Shown: positions 49,971 to 59,280, numbered from the stretch's first letter. The stretch is 64,000 nucleotides of DNA from an uncultured Rhodospirillaceae bacterium (GCA_937927415.1 CALBDS010000001.1:248001-312000), one strand, 5' to 3'. The notes: a model not told the origin generated them from the letters alone. Numbers and translations: made by a program.

Positions 49971-50031
49971 ATCGCTCGATCTGTTGGGCAACATCCCAAA
50001 CCCGTTTGGGGGGATCCCCAAACCCCCTTTT

Positions 50032-50100
50032 CTTTTATCGATAAAAGAGTGGGAGGTTTGGAGGCGTCAGCCTCCAAGCGGGGCCGGGGCAGCCGCCCCG
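50032..50100. repeat. Composite palindromic element, copy 1
   Basis: It begins with a perfect 16-bp palindrome CTTTTATCGATAAAAG (50032-50047), followed by stem TTGGAGGC/GCCTCCAA (50058-50077) and a GC-rich stem near 50086-50100. An inverted copy lies at 53222-53297 on the other side of the EndoQ-UvrD gene. It probably acts as a terminator for the flanking convergent genes and belongs to a dispersed repeat family. Confidence 0.7.
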
Positions 50101-50102
50101 GA

Positions 50103-53100
50103 TCAGAACAGGCTGAGTTGCCGCGTCCGCCGCCGGGTCCGTTCCGCCGTTCCCGATGCCGCCGTCAGCGGCGCAGGGATGGCGGCCAGGAACGGCGACG
50201 GTGCGGGCGTGCGCAGCGCCCCGCGCCACGACCGTTGGGCGGCGCGGGTCAGGTACAGCCGATCCTTGGCCCGCGTCATCGCCACATAGAACAGGCGCCG
50301 TTCCTCGGCCCGTTCATCCTCATCCGCCGCCGCGGCGTCCCATGAAAACGGCATCAACCCGGCTTCCAGCCCGGCGACGAAGACCACGGCGAACTCCAAT
50401 CCCTTGGCCGCGTGCATGGTCAGCAGCGACACCCGCCCGGCGCGGGCATCGTGGAAATCCGCCTCGGTGGACAGGGCCACCTCCTCCCGCAGCCGGGCGG
50501 TGTCACCGTCCACGGCTCGGGCCAGGGTGGTGAGCCAGCCCGTCGCCTCGGCCAGTGCTGCGGTGTCGGCATCCCCCTGGCGCCGGGCGGTGTCGGCGGC
50601 ATCGGCAATTCGGGCCGGCAGGTCCGGCCCCTCGTCGTGCTCCAGCCCTGCCAGAACGGCCACCACGCCCGGATGCCCGGCGATGGGTGCCGGCGAGCTT
50701 TTGCGGTAGGGAATCCCCGCCCGGTCGAAGGCCGCGCGGAACGCCGCCGCCTGGGCATCCGTCCGGTAGAGCACGGCGCAGTCGGCAAAGCCCAGCCCGC
50801 CCCCCGCCGTCCCCCGTCGGCTGCGGGCGGCCGTCAGCATGTCGTGCCCGCCCAGCAGGTCTTCGATGGTGGCGGCGGCGAAGTCGGCCTCCCCCACCTC
50901 GTCGGCGGCGGTGTGGAGGATGACCGGCTCCCCCATGGGACGGGTGATGCCGTCGGCGGGGGCACCGATGACGGCCGCCGCCGCGCTGACGATGGTCCCC
51001 GACGAGCGGTAATTGCGGGAGAGCCGCAGGGTGCGGGCCGTGGGGAAATCACGGGCGAAGCGTTCGAAACAGGCGGCATCGGCGCCGCGGAAGCCATAAA
51101 TCGCCTGATGGGGATCACCGATGACGCACAGGTTGCCCGCCGTCCCGGTCAACAGACGCAGCAGGCGGTATTGCGGCTCGTCCACATCCTGGAACTCGTC
51201 GGCCAGAATGTGGGAGAAGCGGCCCTGCCAGTGGGTGGCCACATCCGGGTGCCGTTCCAGCAGGTCCACCGCCAGCACCACCAGATCGTCGAAATCCACC
51301 CAGTTCTGTTCCCGTCCCAGCCGGTCCAGCGTGGCGCGGGCGGCCTCCTCCTCCTCGCTGCCGGTGGCCCCGGTGCGCTTGAGCACCGACACCGCCTTGA
51401 GCAGCGCCGCCGCCCGCCCGTCGCCGATCCCCAGAGCCGCGGCAAGGGCGGCCTTGCGCTCCTCCTCCGCAGCGATGCGCACGTCGGGGGCCAGACCCAG
51501 ACGGTCCCCATGGGCGCGCAGCACGGCAAGCCCCAGGGAATGGAAGCTGTGGACCGCCACCCGCCCCGCCCGCTTCCCCAGCAAAGCGGCCAGCCGGGCG
51601 CGCAGTTCCTCCGTTGCCTTGCGGGTGAAGGTGACGGCCAGACACGCCGCCGCCGGAACCCCACGTTCCAGCACCAGATGGGCGATGCGGTGGGTCAGCA
51701 TCCGCGTCTTGCCCGATCCGGGACCGGCGATGACCATCAGCGGACCATCCACCGCCGCCGCCGCGTTGGCCTGATCCTCGTCCAACCCGGCGAGCAGACC
51801 GCCACGCCCGGACGGGACAGGGGCATCGCCGGACACGGCGGGCGCCGCCGCCGGTGAGGCTGGTTCCATCCGCGGCTTGGGGTGCTGGGTGCGGCGGACC
51901 GGCGGGGCGTCGGCGAACAGCAGATCCCCCTTGGACAGGCGGACCAGTTCGCTGTCCTCGAACAGCCGGATCACCCCGTATTCGCCGTCATACCCGGCCT
52001 GGCGGATCACCGTGCCCGCGCGCAGGCGGGTCACGGCCTCCCCCAGCAGCGGGTGGACCGCGGCCACCTCCTCCACCGGCACGGTTTCCAGGATCGCCAG
52101 TTCCGGCCCCAAGGCCGCGCTCACGCGGTTGTACGCCTCCCCCACCGCCTTGGACGCCACACCGCTGCCCACGATTTCCGACAGGATTTCCGGCAGGGGG
52201 ACGAGACTCGACACCGCTCCGGCGGTGGGCGGCGGCACCGCCGTATCCCGGTCGGCCAGCATCTCCACACGATGGGCCACCCCCACCGTCACACGGGCGC
52301 CGCACACCGGGCACAGGCCGCCCAGCGCCATGGTTTCCTTGGGATCAAGCCGCACGCCGCAGGCACGGTGCCCGTCCATGTGGTATTTGCCCTCTTCGGG
52401 GAAGAACTCGACGGTGCCGCCATACCCCTGCCCGGTTTCCAGAGTGCTGCGCATGGCGAAATAATCGGGCGGCCCCAGAAAGCGGGTGGCTTCGCGCCCC
52501 AGCTTGGCCGGGGAATGGGCGTCGGAATTGGACACCAGCCGGTAACGGTCCAGCGACGACACCCGCCAGTTCATGGCCGGGTCGGAGGACAGCCCCGTTT
52601 CCACCGCAAAGATGTGGTCGGCCAGATCACCATAACAGTCGGCAATGGAATCGAACCCCGATTGCGAGCCGAGTGCGGCGAACCACGGCGTCCAGATGTG
52701 GGCGGGAACCAGATAGGTGTCCGGCCCCGATTCCAGCGCCACCTCCAGCAGATCACGGGAATCGAGGCCCAGGATGGGCCGCCCGTCCGACGCGATGTTG
52801 CCGATGCGCCCCAGGCTGGCCGACAGCCGCCCCGCGGCGTCCAGGTCGGCGGTGTAGATCAGGTGATGGATCTTTCGAGTCTTGTCGCCCTTTTTGTAGA
52901 TGGTGGAAATTTCGGTGGACAGCATGAACGACACCGGGCGCCGGCACGAAGGCGGCAGCGTGTCCCACACCGCCCGTTCGATGTCGGGCTTCAGCCGGAA
53001 CAGCCCGCCGCCGTCCGGCACCAGCTTGTCCCGCAGTTCCGCCAGCCACACCGGATGCACGCAGTCGCCGGTCGCCACCACCGCAATCCCCTTGCGCGCC

Positions 53101-53186
53101 GCCCACCACGCCAGATGCTCCAGATCCAGATCGCGGCTGGTGGCGCGGGAATGTTTGGAATGAACGTGCAGATCGGCAAGGAACAT
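50103..53186 (-). CDS. EndoQ-like nuclease fused to UvrD/Rep helicase
   Basis: The 1027-residue protein joins two enzymes. Residues 1-430 resemble endonuclease Q: a PHP domain (LADLHVHSKHSRATS, VSNSDAHSP) and a zinc motif CGVRLD...CPVCG near 285-305. From about 470 a UvrD/Rep superfamily 1 helicase follows: Walker A MVIAGPGSGKTRML, AVTFTRKATEEL, DEFQDVDEPQY and the late FYVAMTRAKDRLYL. EndoQ cuts DNA at deaminated bases. The extreme C-terminus QLSLF fits the sliding-clamp binding motif. The protein could nick at hypoxanthine or uracil and unwind at the fork. Confidence 0.9.
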   Translation of the reverse strand: MFLADLHVHSKHSRATSRDLDLEHLAWWAARKGIAVVATGDCVHPVWLAELRDKLVPDGGGLFRLKPDIERAVWDTLPPSCRRPVSFMLSTEISTIYKKGDKTRKIHHLIYTADLDAAGRLSASLGRIGNIASDGRPILGLDSRDLLEVALESGPDTYLVPAHIWTPWFAALGSQSGFDSIADCYGDLADHIFAVETGLSSDPAMNWRVSSLDRYRLVSNSDAHSPAKLGREATRFLGPPDYFAMRSTLETGQGYGGTVEFFPEEGKYHMDGHRACGVRLDPKETMALGGLCPVCGARVTVGVAHRVEMLADRDTAVPPPTAGAVSSLVPLPEILSEIVGSGVASKAVGEAYNRVSAALGPELAILETVPVEEVAAVHPLLGEAVTRLRAGTVIRQAGYDGEYGVIRLFEDSELVRLSKGDLLFADAPPVRRTQHPKPRMEPASPAAAPAVSGDAPVPSGRGGLLAGLDEDQANAAAAVDGPLMVIAGPGSGKTRMLTHRIAHLVLERGVPAAACLAVTFTRKATEELRARLAALLGKRAGRVAVHSFHSLGLAVLRAHGDRLGLAPDVRIAAEEERKAALAAALGIGDGRAAALLKAVSVLKRTGATGSEEEEAARATLDRLGREQNWVDFDDLVVLAVDLLERHPDVATHWQGRFSHILADEFQDVDEPQYRLLRLLTGTAGNLCVIGDPHQAIYGFRGADAACFERFARDFPTARTLRLSRNYRSSGTIVSAAAAVIGAPADGITRPMGEPVILHTAADEVGEADFAAATIEDLLGGHDMLTAARSRRGTAGGGLGFADCAVLYRTDAQAAAFRAAFDRAGIPYRKSSPAPIAGHPGVVAVLAGLEHDEGPDLPARIADAADTARRQGDADTAALAEATGWLTTLARAVDGDTARLREEVALSTEADFHDARAGRVSLLTMHAAKGLEFAVVFVAGLEAGLMPFSWDAAAADEDERAEERRLFYVAMTRAKDRLYLTRAAQRSWRGALRTPAPSPFLAAIPAPLTAASGTAERTRRRTRQLSLF

Positions 53187-53221
53187 GGCGAGGAACCCTG
53201 ACAGTGGGCGAAAGGAAGAGC

Positions 53222-53297
53222 GGGGCTGCCGCCCCGACCCCGCTTGGAGGCTGGCGCCTCCAAACCTCTGCCCCTTTTGATATCAATATAAAGAAAG
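53222..53297. repeat. Composite palindromic element, copy 2, inverted
   Basis: This is the inverted counterpart of the element at 50032-50100: a GC stem (53222-53236), the stem TTGGAGGC/GCCTCCAA (53244-53263) and an AT-rich end. About 50 bases are nearly identical when reversed. It separates the EndoQ-UvrD gene from the ABC-F gene stop. Confidence 0.7.
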
Positions 53298-53314
53298 GGG
53301 ATGGGGGCGCCCAA

Positions 53315-54892
53315 TCAATCCGAGACGGCGAAGGTCCGCCCGATGCCGATCGCGGTGAGAAAGGCCGGATCGTGGCTGACGACCAGCAGGGCGCCGTCGA
53401 ATGCCACAAGCGCGCCTTCCAGCACCTCGACCGATTCGATGTCCAGATGGTTGGTCGGTTCGTCGAGCAGCAGAAGCCACGGTGGACGCTCACCCCCCAG
53501 CGTGCAGGCCAACCCGGCACGCAGCCGCTCACCCCCCGACAGGCTGCCGGCCACCTGCAGCGCGCCCTGGTTCCGGAACGCGAAGCGGGCGCAGGCGGCG
53601 TACGCGGCCTGTTCGTCGAGCGAGGGGTTGAGGCGGCGGACATTCGCCAGAACGCTCGCCGCCGGGTCCAGCAGCGTCACATACTGGTCCAGCATGACCA
53701 CCCTGCCCTCCGGCCGCGACACGGACCCGCGGCACGGCACCACCGATCCCATCACCGTGCGCAACAGGGTGGTTTTGCCGGCGCCGTTCGGCCCGGTGAC
53801 GGCAATGCGCTCCGGCCCGCGCACGCGCAAACTCCAGGGGCCGAGGATCCGGTCACCCGCCGCCACCGTCACACCGTCCAGGGTCAGCACATCAGCCCCC
53901 GCGGGCAGATGGGTGGGGGGAAGCGCGATGGTCAGCGGCGCCAGCACCTCCACCCGGCCACGGGCCGCCTCCAGCCGGGCTTCGGCCTCGCCGACCAGCC
54001 GCCCGGCCAGGCGGTTGAGTTGCCCGCCGGTGTTCTCCGCCCGCTCCGCCCGTCCGCCGAGGAGGATCTTCGGCTCCGACTTGCGGGCGGCGAAGGCACG
54101 GCCTGCTTTGTCGCGGCGGTCCTTGGCCTCCCGCTGCTGCTGCACCGCGCGGCGGGCATCCCGCACACCGGCCTGTGAGCGGTCGAGTTCCAGCACCGCC
54201 CGTTCCCGCTCCGCCGCCCTCGCCGCGGCAAAGGCCGACCAGCCGCCACCGACGATGTGCACGCCGATGGGGGGCAACTCGACAATGCGGTCCATGGCGT
54301 CCAGCAGCACACGGTCGTGGCTGGCGACCAGCACGCCGCCGCGCCAGCCCCGCACCAGCCTTGCCACCGCCGCCCGCCCCTCCCCATCGAGATTGTTGGT
54401 CGGTTCATCGAGCAGCAGCAGATCCGGCGCGTCGAGCAACAGACGAGCGATCCCGATCCGCGTGCGCTCCCCGCCGCTCAACGAGACGATTCTGCGGTCG
54501 AGCTCCATTCCGACCAGCCCGACATCGGCCAGGACCGCCGCGGCCCTCGTCTCCAGGTCCCAGTCGGCAAGGGCGAAATCCTCGGCCGCACCGGCACCGG
54601 CGAGGATCCGGGCGGCGGCGGCCAGCGCCCCGGCCACGCCCAGAACCTCGGCCACCGTCTGCTCCTCTGCCCACGACTGGGCCAGGGTGCCGATGCGGCC
54701 GGTCCGCACGACCGTGCCGCTGCGCGATTCAACCGCGCCGGTGATGATGTTCAGAAGGGTTGATTTGCCGGCCCCATTGCGGCCGACCAGCCCGACACGC
54801 TCCCGCCCGATGGAAAGGCTGAGGCCGTCGAACAGGCGATCACCGTCAGGGGTTGCGGCGCAAAGGGAATCGAGCGTCAGGAACGGGGGCAT
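53315..54892 (-). CDS. ABC-F family ATPase
   Basis: The 525-residue protein has two ABC ATPase domains and no membrane segment. Domain 1: Walker A GRNGAGKST (residues 38-46), signature LSGGERTRIGIA and Walker B LLLLDEPTNNLD. Domain 2: Walker A GPNGAGKTT, signature LSGGERLRAGLA, Walker B LLLLDEPTNHLD. Between them is a charged coiled linker (about 215-290). ABC-F proteins act on ribosomes, in translation control or antibiotic protection. A partial copy of its 5' end lies at 55514-55796. Confidence 0.9.
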   Translation of the reverse strand: MPPFLTLDSLCAATPDGDRLFDGLSLSIGRERVGLVGRNGAGKSTLLNIITGAVESRSGTVVRTGRIGTLAQSWAEEQTVAEVLGVAGALAAAARILAGAGAAEDFALADWDLETRAAAVLADVGLVGMELDRRIVSLSGGERTRIGIARLLLDAPDLLLLDEPTNNLDGEGRAAVARLVRGWRGGVLVASHDRVLLDAMDRIVELPPIGVHIVGGGWSAFAAARAAERERAVLELDRSQAGVRDARRAVQQQREAKDRRDKAGRAFAARKSEPKILLGGRAERAENTGGQLNRLAGRLVGEAEARLEAARGRVEVLAPLTIALPPTHLPAGADVLTLDGVTVAAGDRILGPWSLRVRGPERIAVTGPNGAGKTTLLRTVMGSVVPCRGSVSRPEGRVVMLDQYVTLLDPAASVLANVRRLNPSLDEQAAYAACARFAFRNQGALQVAGSLSGGERLRAGLACTLGGERPPWLLLLDEPTNHLDIESVEVLEGALVAFDGALLVVSHDPAFLTAIGIGRTFAVSD

Positions 54893-55025
54893 GTCTCACC
54901 AGGCAATCGGACGGAACGGGGGGCTGTGCGCTGTTCGTCCGCTTGTTCACTGACAAGACTCCTTCGGTGATCCTGATGCACGACGTCAGGTTACACGGGT
55001 GGGGGGGTCAAGAAAAGCGGCGGCG

Positions 55026-55379
55026 TCACGGCGCAGCCTCCTGCTCCACCCCGTTCTTCAGGTTGCTTTCCGACAGCGGAATGACCGTGCGGGAAATGTC
55101 CGACGACACCATCCAGCCCGGGCGCTCCTTGGAATCGCATGATGCGGAGCGCAGGCGGACGGCGAGATCCTTGGTCAACGGGCGATCCCAATTGAAGATG
55201 ACGCAGCGTTCCCCGGACGGTCCACGCATTTCCCCATCCATCTTCGCTGCATAATTCCCGTATTCGCTGCCGGAACCATGTGCGAAATTCAAGGGAAGTT
55301 CATCGGAATTACGGGTGGACAGGCACCCTGACAAAAGCAATGCCAGCGACGCAAAGCTGCACATGGTCATCAGCTTCAT
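55026..55379 (-). CDS. Small lipoprotein
   Basis: A 117-residue protein with a type II signal peptide: MKLMTMCSFASLALLLSGC, lipobox LLSGC with Cys19. The mature part contains two further Cys residues and no recognised domain. The start is ATG 55379, preceded by GGGAG; the longer frame upstream is not used. The gene is visibly poorer in G and C than its surroundings and is flanked by direct copies of the ABC-F 5' region, which suggests acquisition or rearrangement. Confidence 0.72.
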   Translation of the reverse strand: MKLMTMCSFASLALLLSGCLSTRNSDELPLNFAHGSGSEYGNYAAKMDGEMRGPSGERCVIFNWDRPLTKDLAVRLRSASCDSKERPGWMVSSDISRTVIPLSESNLKNGVEQEAAP

Positions 55380-55513
55380 CAATCGCTCCCTCTTTCCTGT
55401 TTTGCGTGTGCAATTTGGAGGGCGAATACGGCAATTTTGCGGTGCCATCTTTGGCACTCAGCCATAAACCCGACACACCGCATGAAAATCCAACCTATGC
55501 GGGATCTGCTTTG

Positions 55514-55796
55514 ACGACTGGGCCAGGGTGCCGATGCGGCCGGTCCGCACGACCGTGCCGCTGCGCGGTTCCACCGTGCCGGTGATGATGTTCAGAAGGG
55601 TTGATTTGCCGGCCCCGTTGCGGCCGACCAGCCCGACACGCTCCCGCCCGATGGAAAGGCTGAGGCCGTCGAACAGGCGATCACCGTCAGGGGTTGCGAC
55701 GCAAAGGGAATCGAGTGTCAGGAACGGGGGGCTTGTGCGCTGTTCGGCTGCGTGTTCACTGGCAAGACTCCTTCGGTGATCCTGATGCACGACGTT
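55514..55796 (-). pseudogene. Duplicate of ABC-F 5' end
   Basis: The segment copies the first ~70 codons of the ABC-F gene plus its upstream DNA (compare 54673-54986). Walker A GRNGAGKST is intact, but the ATG is lost because about 28 bp around the start are missing, and homology ends after TGRIGTLAQS. It encodes no complete protein. The copy and the original are direct repeats around the lipoprotein gene. Confidence 0.85.
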
Positions 55797-55797
55797 G

Positions 55798-56190
55798 CTA
55801 GGCTTTCCCCTGTTCCCAGAGCGCACGGACCCGCGGCAGCAGGGTGGCGGGGTTGAAGGGTTTGGCGATCACCCCCACCGCCCCCAGCGCGCGGTAACGG
55901 GCCTCGTCCGCGGGGCCGGCTCCGGCGGTGACGAAAATCACCGGCACCGGCCGCAGGTCCGGTTCGGCGTGCAGGCTTTCCAGCACCGCCGCCCCCGAAC
56001 AGCCCGGCAAATTCATATCCAGCAGGATCACGTCGGGACGGAACCCGCGGGCCTGGGCCACCACCTGTTCCGGGTCGCAGCAATCCGCCACCACCAGCCC
56101 GCCCATCTTTTCAAGCAGCAGACGCACCAGCGCCCGCAGCATGGGGTCGTCGTCCACGTAAAGGACACGATGCAGGTCGGGGATCGCCAT
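55798..56190 (-). CDS. Single-domain response regulator
   Basis: A 130-residue CheY-like receiver domain with all key residues: VDDDP (Asp13/14), phosphorylation site in ILLDMNLPG (Asp58), Thr in FVTAG and Lys in AKPFNP. No output domain follows, so it acts by protein contact, for instance in a phosphorelay or chemotaxis. No kinase gene is next to it. ATG 56190 is chosen since the frame upstream has no domain content. Confidence 0.88.
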   Translation of the reverse strand: MAIPDLHRVLYVDDDPMLRALVRLLLEKMGGLVVADCCDPEQVVAQARGFRPDVILLDMNLPGCSGAAVLESLHAEPDLRPVPVIFVTAGAGPADEARYRALGAVGVIAKPFNPATLLPRVRALWEQGKA

Positions 56191-56393
56191 GGGTCGGGAA
56201 CCGTTCTGGGCGTTTCGGCGGAAACGTGCTGTCCGCTTTCTCTCACACGCCCGCATCATAAACCATTCCTTCCCCAACACCCCCGAAAGAAAAGCCCGGC
56301 GCCGGCCCCCGTGGGAACGGCTGCGGCTTTTCCGCGTTCCTTCTTGGCAAGAGAAGGCCCCGGACACGGGGCCGGATGGGAGGGACAGACACG

Positions 56394-56945
56394 ATGCTGT
56401 TCGAGTTCGAACCGTCCGGCGTGAACGATACCTATCTGCGGATCGGCCGCCATGACGCATCCTGCATCCTGGTACCCAGCGATTGCTGGCTCGGCCTGTT
56501 GCGGCTCAATTACCTGACCGCCGGCAGCGGGGGGATCGCCGATCCCTTCATCGTCTTTCGCGCCCTGGACGTGGGATGGGACGATGGACGCTTTTTCTGG
56601 AAGGGAAAGGCGCATCCGGTGTCGGCGTCGGGTTCCATGGCGGTGGTGTTCGCCGAACGCGGCCTGATCGCCGAACGGGAAGCGGAATTGCTGGTCCAGG
56701 GGATCGTATCCCCCGACCACTGCGACAGCCGCGACGAAACGCTGCTGCTGCGGGCGTTGATGGGCGGGGCCACCGTCACCCCCATCCACGACAACACCCC
56801 CCTGCACCCCGAAACCGATCGGGCGGTGGTGGGGTTCGCCATCCGGACGCTGGGGGATTCCGCGATTTACACTGTGGACAACCGGAACGGCCTGCCGGTG
56901 CTGAACGACCGGGTGCGCGACGCGCTGCGCCGTCAGATCGGGTGA
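56394..56945 (+). CDS. Hypothetical protein
   Basis: A 183-residue soluble protein from ATG 56394 with GGGAGG ten bases upstream. It contains beta-type segments (FEFEPSGVNDTYLRIGRHDA, PFIVFRALDVGWDDGRFFWK) and an acidic C-terminal part. No family is recognised. ATG 56376 would add six residues. It converges with the DUF454 gene and starts 200 bp from the divergent response regulator. Confidence 0.6.
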   Translation: MLFEFEPSGVNDTYLRIGRHDASCILVPSDCWLGLLRLNYLTAGSGGIADPFIVFRALDVGWDDGRFFWKGKAHPVSASGSMAVVFAERGLIAEREAELLVQGIVSPDHCDSRDETLLLRALMGGATVTPIHDNTPLHPETDRAVVGFAIRTLGDSAIYTVDNRNGLPVLNDRVRDALRRQIG

Positions 56946-56952
56946 GCCGCGG

Positions 56953-57381
56953 TCATTCGGCCGGCACCCGCGACGGTTGGGACGGCGGGGCCGGACGGGT
57001 GACCACATAAACCGCGACACAGGCCATGCTCAGGCCGGATGCCGCCACCGCCACCGGGTTGCCCGACACCAGCAGGACCACCAGCCAACTGATGGTCATG
57101 CCGATCACCGCCGCCACCTTTCCCCGGCGGGGAATGGCCCGGTGGTTGCGCCAGTCGGTGAGGAACGGTCCGAAACGGGGATGGGTGTGCAGCCAGCGGT
57201 CCAGCGCCGGGCTGGCCTTGGCAAAGGCCCAGGCGGCCACCAGCAGAAACGGCGTGGTCGGCAGAACCGGCAGCACCGCTCCGGCCAGCGCCAGCGCCAT
57301 CGCTCCCCACCCCACCATCAGATAAAGCCCGCGCAGGGGCAAAGACAGGGTGACAGGCTGTTCCCGTTCGCAGCCATCCAT
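56953..57381 (-). CDS. DUF454 (YbaN-like) membrane protein
   Basis: A 142-residue inner-membrane protein. The DUF454 pattern GLYLMVGWGAMALALAGAVL, PVLPTTPFLLVAAWAFAKAS and THPRFGPFLTDWRNHRAIPR is clear. Three to four transmembrane helices are expected. The function of the family is unknown. Confidence 0.85.
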   Translation of the reverse strand: MDGCEREQPVTLSLPLRGLYLMVGWGAMALALAGAVLPVLPTTPFLLVAAWAFAKASPALDRWLHTHPRFGPFLTDWRNHRAIPRRGKVAAVIGMTISWLVVLLVSGNPVAVAASGLSMACVAVYVVTRPAPPSQPSRVPAE

Positions 57382-57445
57382 GCTTCATCCTCCGGCCCGG
57401 TCCCTCTGGAACAGACATATGGGATTCGCCGCGGCTGGGGGAGAG

Positions 57446-57478
57446 AAAAAAAAGCGCCGGACACAATCGTGTCCGGCG
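57446..57478 (-). terminator. Terminator of etf operon
   Basis: A perfect 10-bp stem CGCCGGACAC/GTGTCCGGCG (57455-57464 with 57469-57478) and, in leftward reading, an eight-base T run directly after. It ends the etfBA transcript. Confidence 0.9.
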
Positions 57479-57556
57479 ATGAAGGTACGGCCCGCCCTGT
57501 CGGTGAACGAACGGGCCGTGGGGGACAGAACACAAGGCACGCACACGACAAAACGG

Positions 57557-58486
57557 TTACAGCGCGTCGGTCAGCTCCGGCACCGCCTTGAAGAGGTCGG
57601 CGACGAGGCCGTAATCGGCGACCTGGAAGATGGGTGCTTCCTCATCCTTGTTGATGGCGACGATGACCTTGCTGTCCTTCATGCCGGCCAGGTGCTGGAT
57701 GGCACCGGAAATGCCGACGGCGATGTACAGCTCGGGCGCCACGATCTTGCCGGTTTGCCCGACTTGGTAATCATTGGGCACGAAGCCCGCGTCCACCGCG
57801 GCGCGGGAGGCACCGACGGCAGCCCCCAGCTTGTCGGCCAGGGCTTCGAGCAGCTTGAAATTGTCGCCCGACTGCATGCCACGGCCGCCGGACACGATGA
57901 TCCGGGCCTGGGTCAGTTCGGGACGTTCGGACTTGGTGAGTTCCTGGCCGACGAAACGGGCGGTGGCCGCAGCCCCGGCCGACGCCACGTCCTCGACCGC
58001 CGCCGAACCGCCCTCGGCGGCCGCGGGGTCGAAAGCGGTGGTGCGCACGGTGATGACCTTCACCGCATCCGCCGACTGCACGGTGGCGATGGCGTTGCCG
58101 GCGTAGACCGGGCGCTCGAAGGTGTCCGGCGCCACCACCGCGGTGATGTCCGACACCGCCGCCACGTCCAGCAGAGCCGCCACGCGGGGCAGCAGATTCT
58201 TGCCCGCCGAGGTCGCCGGGGCCAGGATGTGGCCGTAGCCGGCAGCCAGCGTCACCACCAGCGGCGCGACCGCTTCCGGCAACTGGTGGGCCAGATCGGC
58301 GGAATCCGCCTTCAGCACCTTGGCGACACCGGCCACCGTGGCCGCCGCGTCCGCCGCCGGGCCGACGCCCTGGCCGGCGACCAGCACATGCACGTCACCG
58401 CCGATTTTGGCGGCGGCGGTGACCGCGTTCAACGTCGCCGGCTTCAGCGAAGCGCCGTCGTGTTCCGCAACAACGAGAATGGCCAT
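57557..58486 (-). CDS. etfA: Electron transfer flavoprotein alpha subunit
   Basis: A 309-residue subunit that binds FAD. The C-terminal FAD domain shows VSGGRGMQSGDNFKLLEALA, VGASRAAVDAGFVPNDYQVG, QTGKIVAPELYIAVGISGAI and IVAINKDEEAPIF. With EtfB it carries electrons from acyl-CoA dehydrogenases to the quinone pool through ETF-QO. The gene starts two bases after the etfB stop. Confidence 0.95.
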   Translation of the reverse strand: MAILVVAEHDGASLKPATLNAVTAAAKIGGDVHVLVAGQGVGPAADAAATVAGVAKVLKADSADLAHQLPEAVAPLVVTLAAGYGHILAPATSAGKNLLPRVAALLDVAAVSDITAVVAPDTFERPVYAGNAIATVQSADAVKVITVRTTAFDPAAAEGGSAAVEDVASAGAAATARFVGQELTKSERPELTQARIIVSGGRGMQSGDNFKLLEALADKLGAAVGASRAAVDAGFVPNDYQVGQTGKIVAPELYIAVGISGAIQHLAGMKDSKVIVAINKDEEAPIFQVADYGLVADLFKAVPELTDAL

Positions 58487-58488
58487 GA

Positions 58489-59238
58489 TCAGATCACCCG
58501 CGCGTCATTCTTCAGCTTGTCCACCAGGGCGGCCACGTCGGCCACCTTCACACCGGCCTTGCGCTTGGGCGGCTCGGCCACCGTCAGCGTCTTCAGCCGC
58601 GGCGCCACATCGACGCCCAGCGCGTCGGGGGTGACGGTTTCCAGCGGCTTCTTCTTGGCCTTCATGATGTTGGGAAGGCTGGCGTAGCGCGGCTCGTTCA
58701 GGCGCAGGTCGGCGGTGACCACCGCCGGCAGCGTCAGGTTCACCGTTTCCAGACCGCCGTCGATTTCACGGATGACGGTGACCGCGCCACCCTCCACCGT
58801 GACCTTCGACGCAAAGGTGCCCTGGGGCCAGCCCAGCAGGGCCGCCAGCATCTGGCCGGTCTGGTTGCAATCGTCGTCGATGGCCTGCTTGCCCAGCACC
58901 ACCAGCGTGGGGCCGTCCCGGTCCACCAGCGCCTTCAGCACCTTGGCGACCGCCAGCGGCTGGGTTTCCGCGTCGGTCTGCACCAGCACGGCGCGGTCGG
59001 CGCCCATGGCAAGGGCCGTGCGCAGCGTTTCCTGCGCCTGGGCCGGGCCGACGGACACGGCGATCACCTCGGTGGCCGTGCCGGCTTCCTTCAGACGAAC
59101 CGCCTCTTCGACGGCGATCTCGTCGAACGGGTTCATCGACATCTTCACGTTCGCGGTCTCAACGCCCGAACCGTCCGCCTTCACGCGGACCTTGACGTTG
59201 TAATCGACCACGCGCTTCACGGGAACGAGGATCTTCAT
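58489..59238 (-). CDS. etfB: Electron transfer flavoprotein beta subunit
   Basis: The 249-residue partner of EtfA starts MKILVPVKRVVDYNVKVRVK and carries MNPFDEIAVEEAVRLKEAG and VVLGKQAIDDDCNQTGQMLA, the AMP-binding ETF-beta signature. GGGAGG lies upstream. Together with the thioesterase, acyl-CoA ligase and MerR regulator nearby it forms a fatty-acid or branched-chain acyl oxidation block. Confidence 0.95.
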   Translation of the reverse strand: MKILVPVKRVVDYNVKVRVKADGSGVETANVKMSMNPFDEIAVEEAVRLKEAGTATEVIAVSVGPAQAQETLRTALAMGADRAVLVQTDAETQPLAVAKVLKALVDRDGPTLVVLGKQAIDDDCNQTGQMLAALLGWPQGTFASKVTVEGGAVTVIREIDGGLETVNLTLPAVVTADLRLNEPRYASLPNIMKAKKKPLETVTPDALGVDVAPRLKTLTVAEPPKRKAGVKVADVAALVDKLKNDARVI

Positions 59239-59280
59239 AACCGCTTTTCCTCCCTAACATCTTGATTTTATTTCTTTAAT

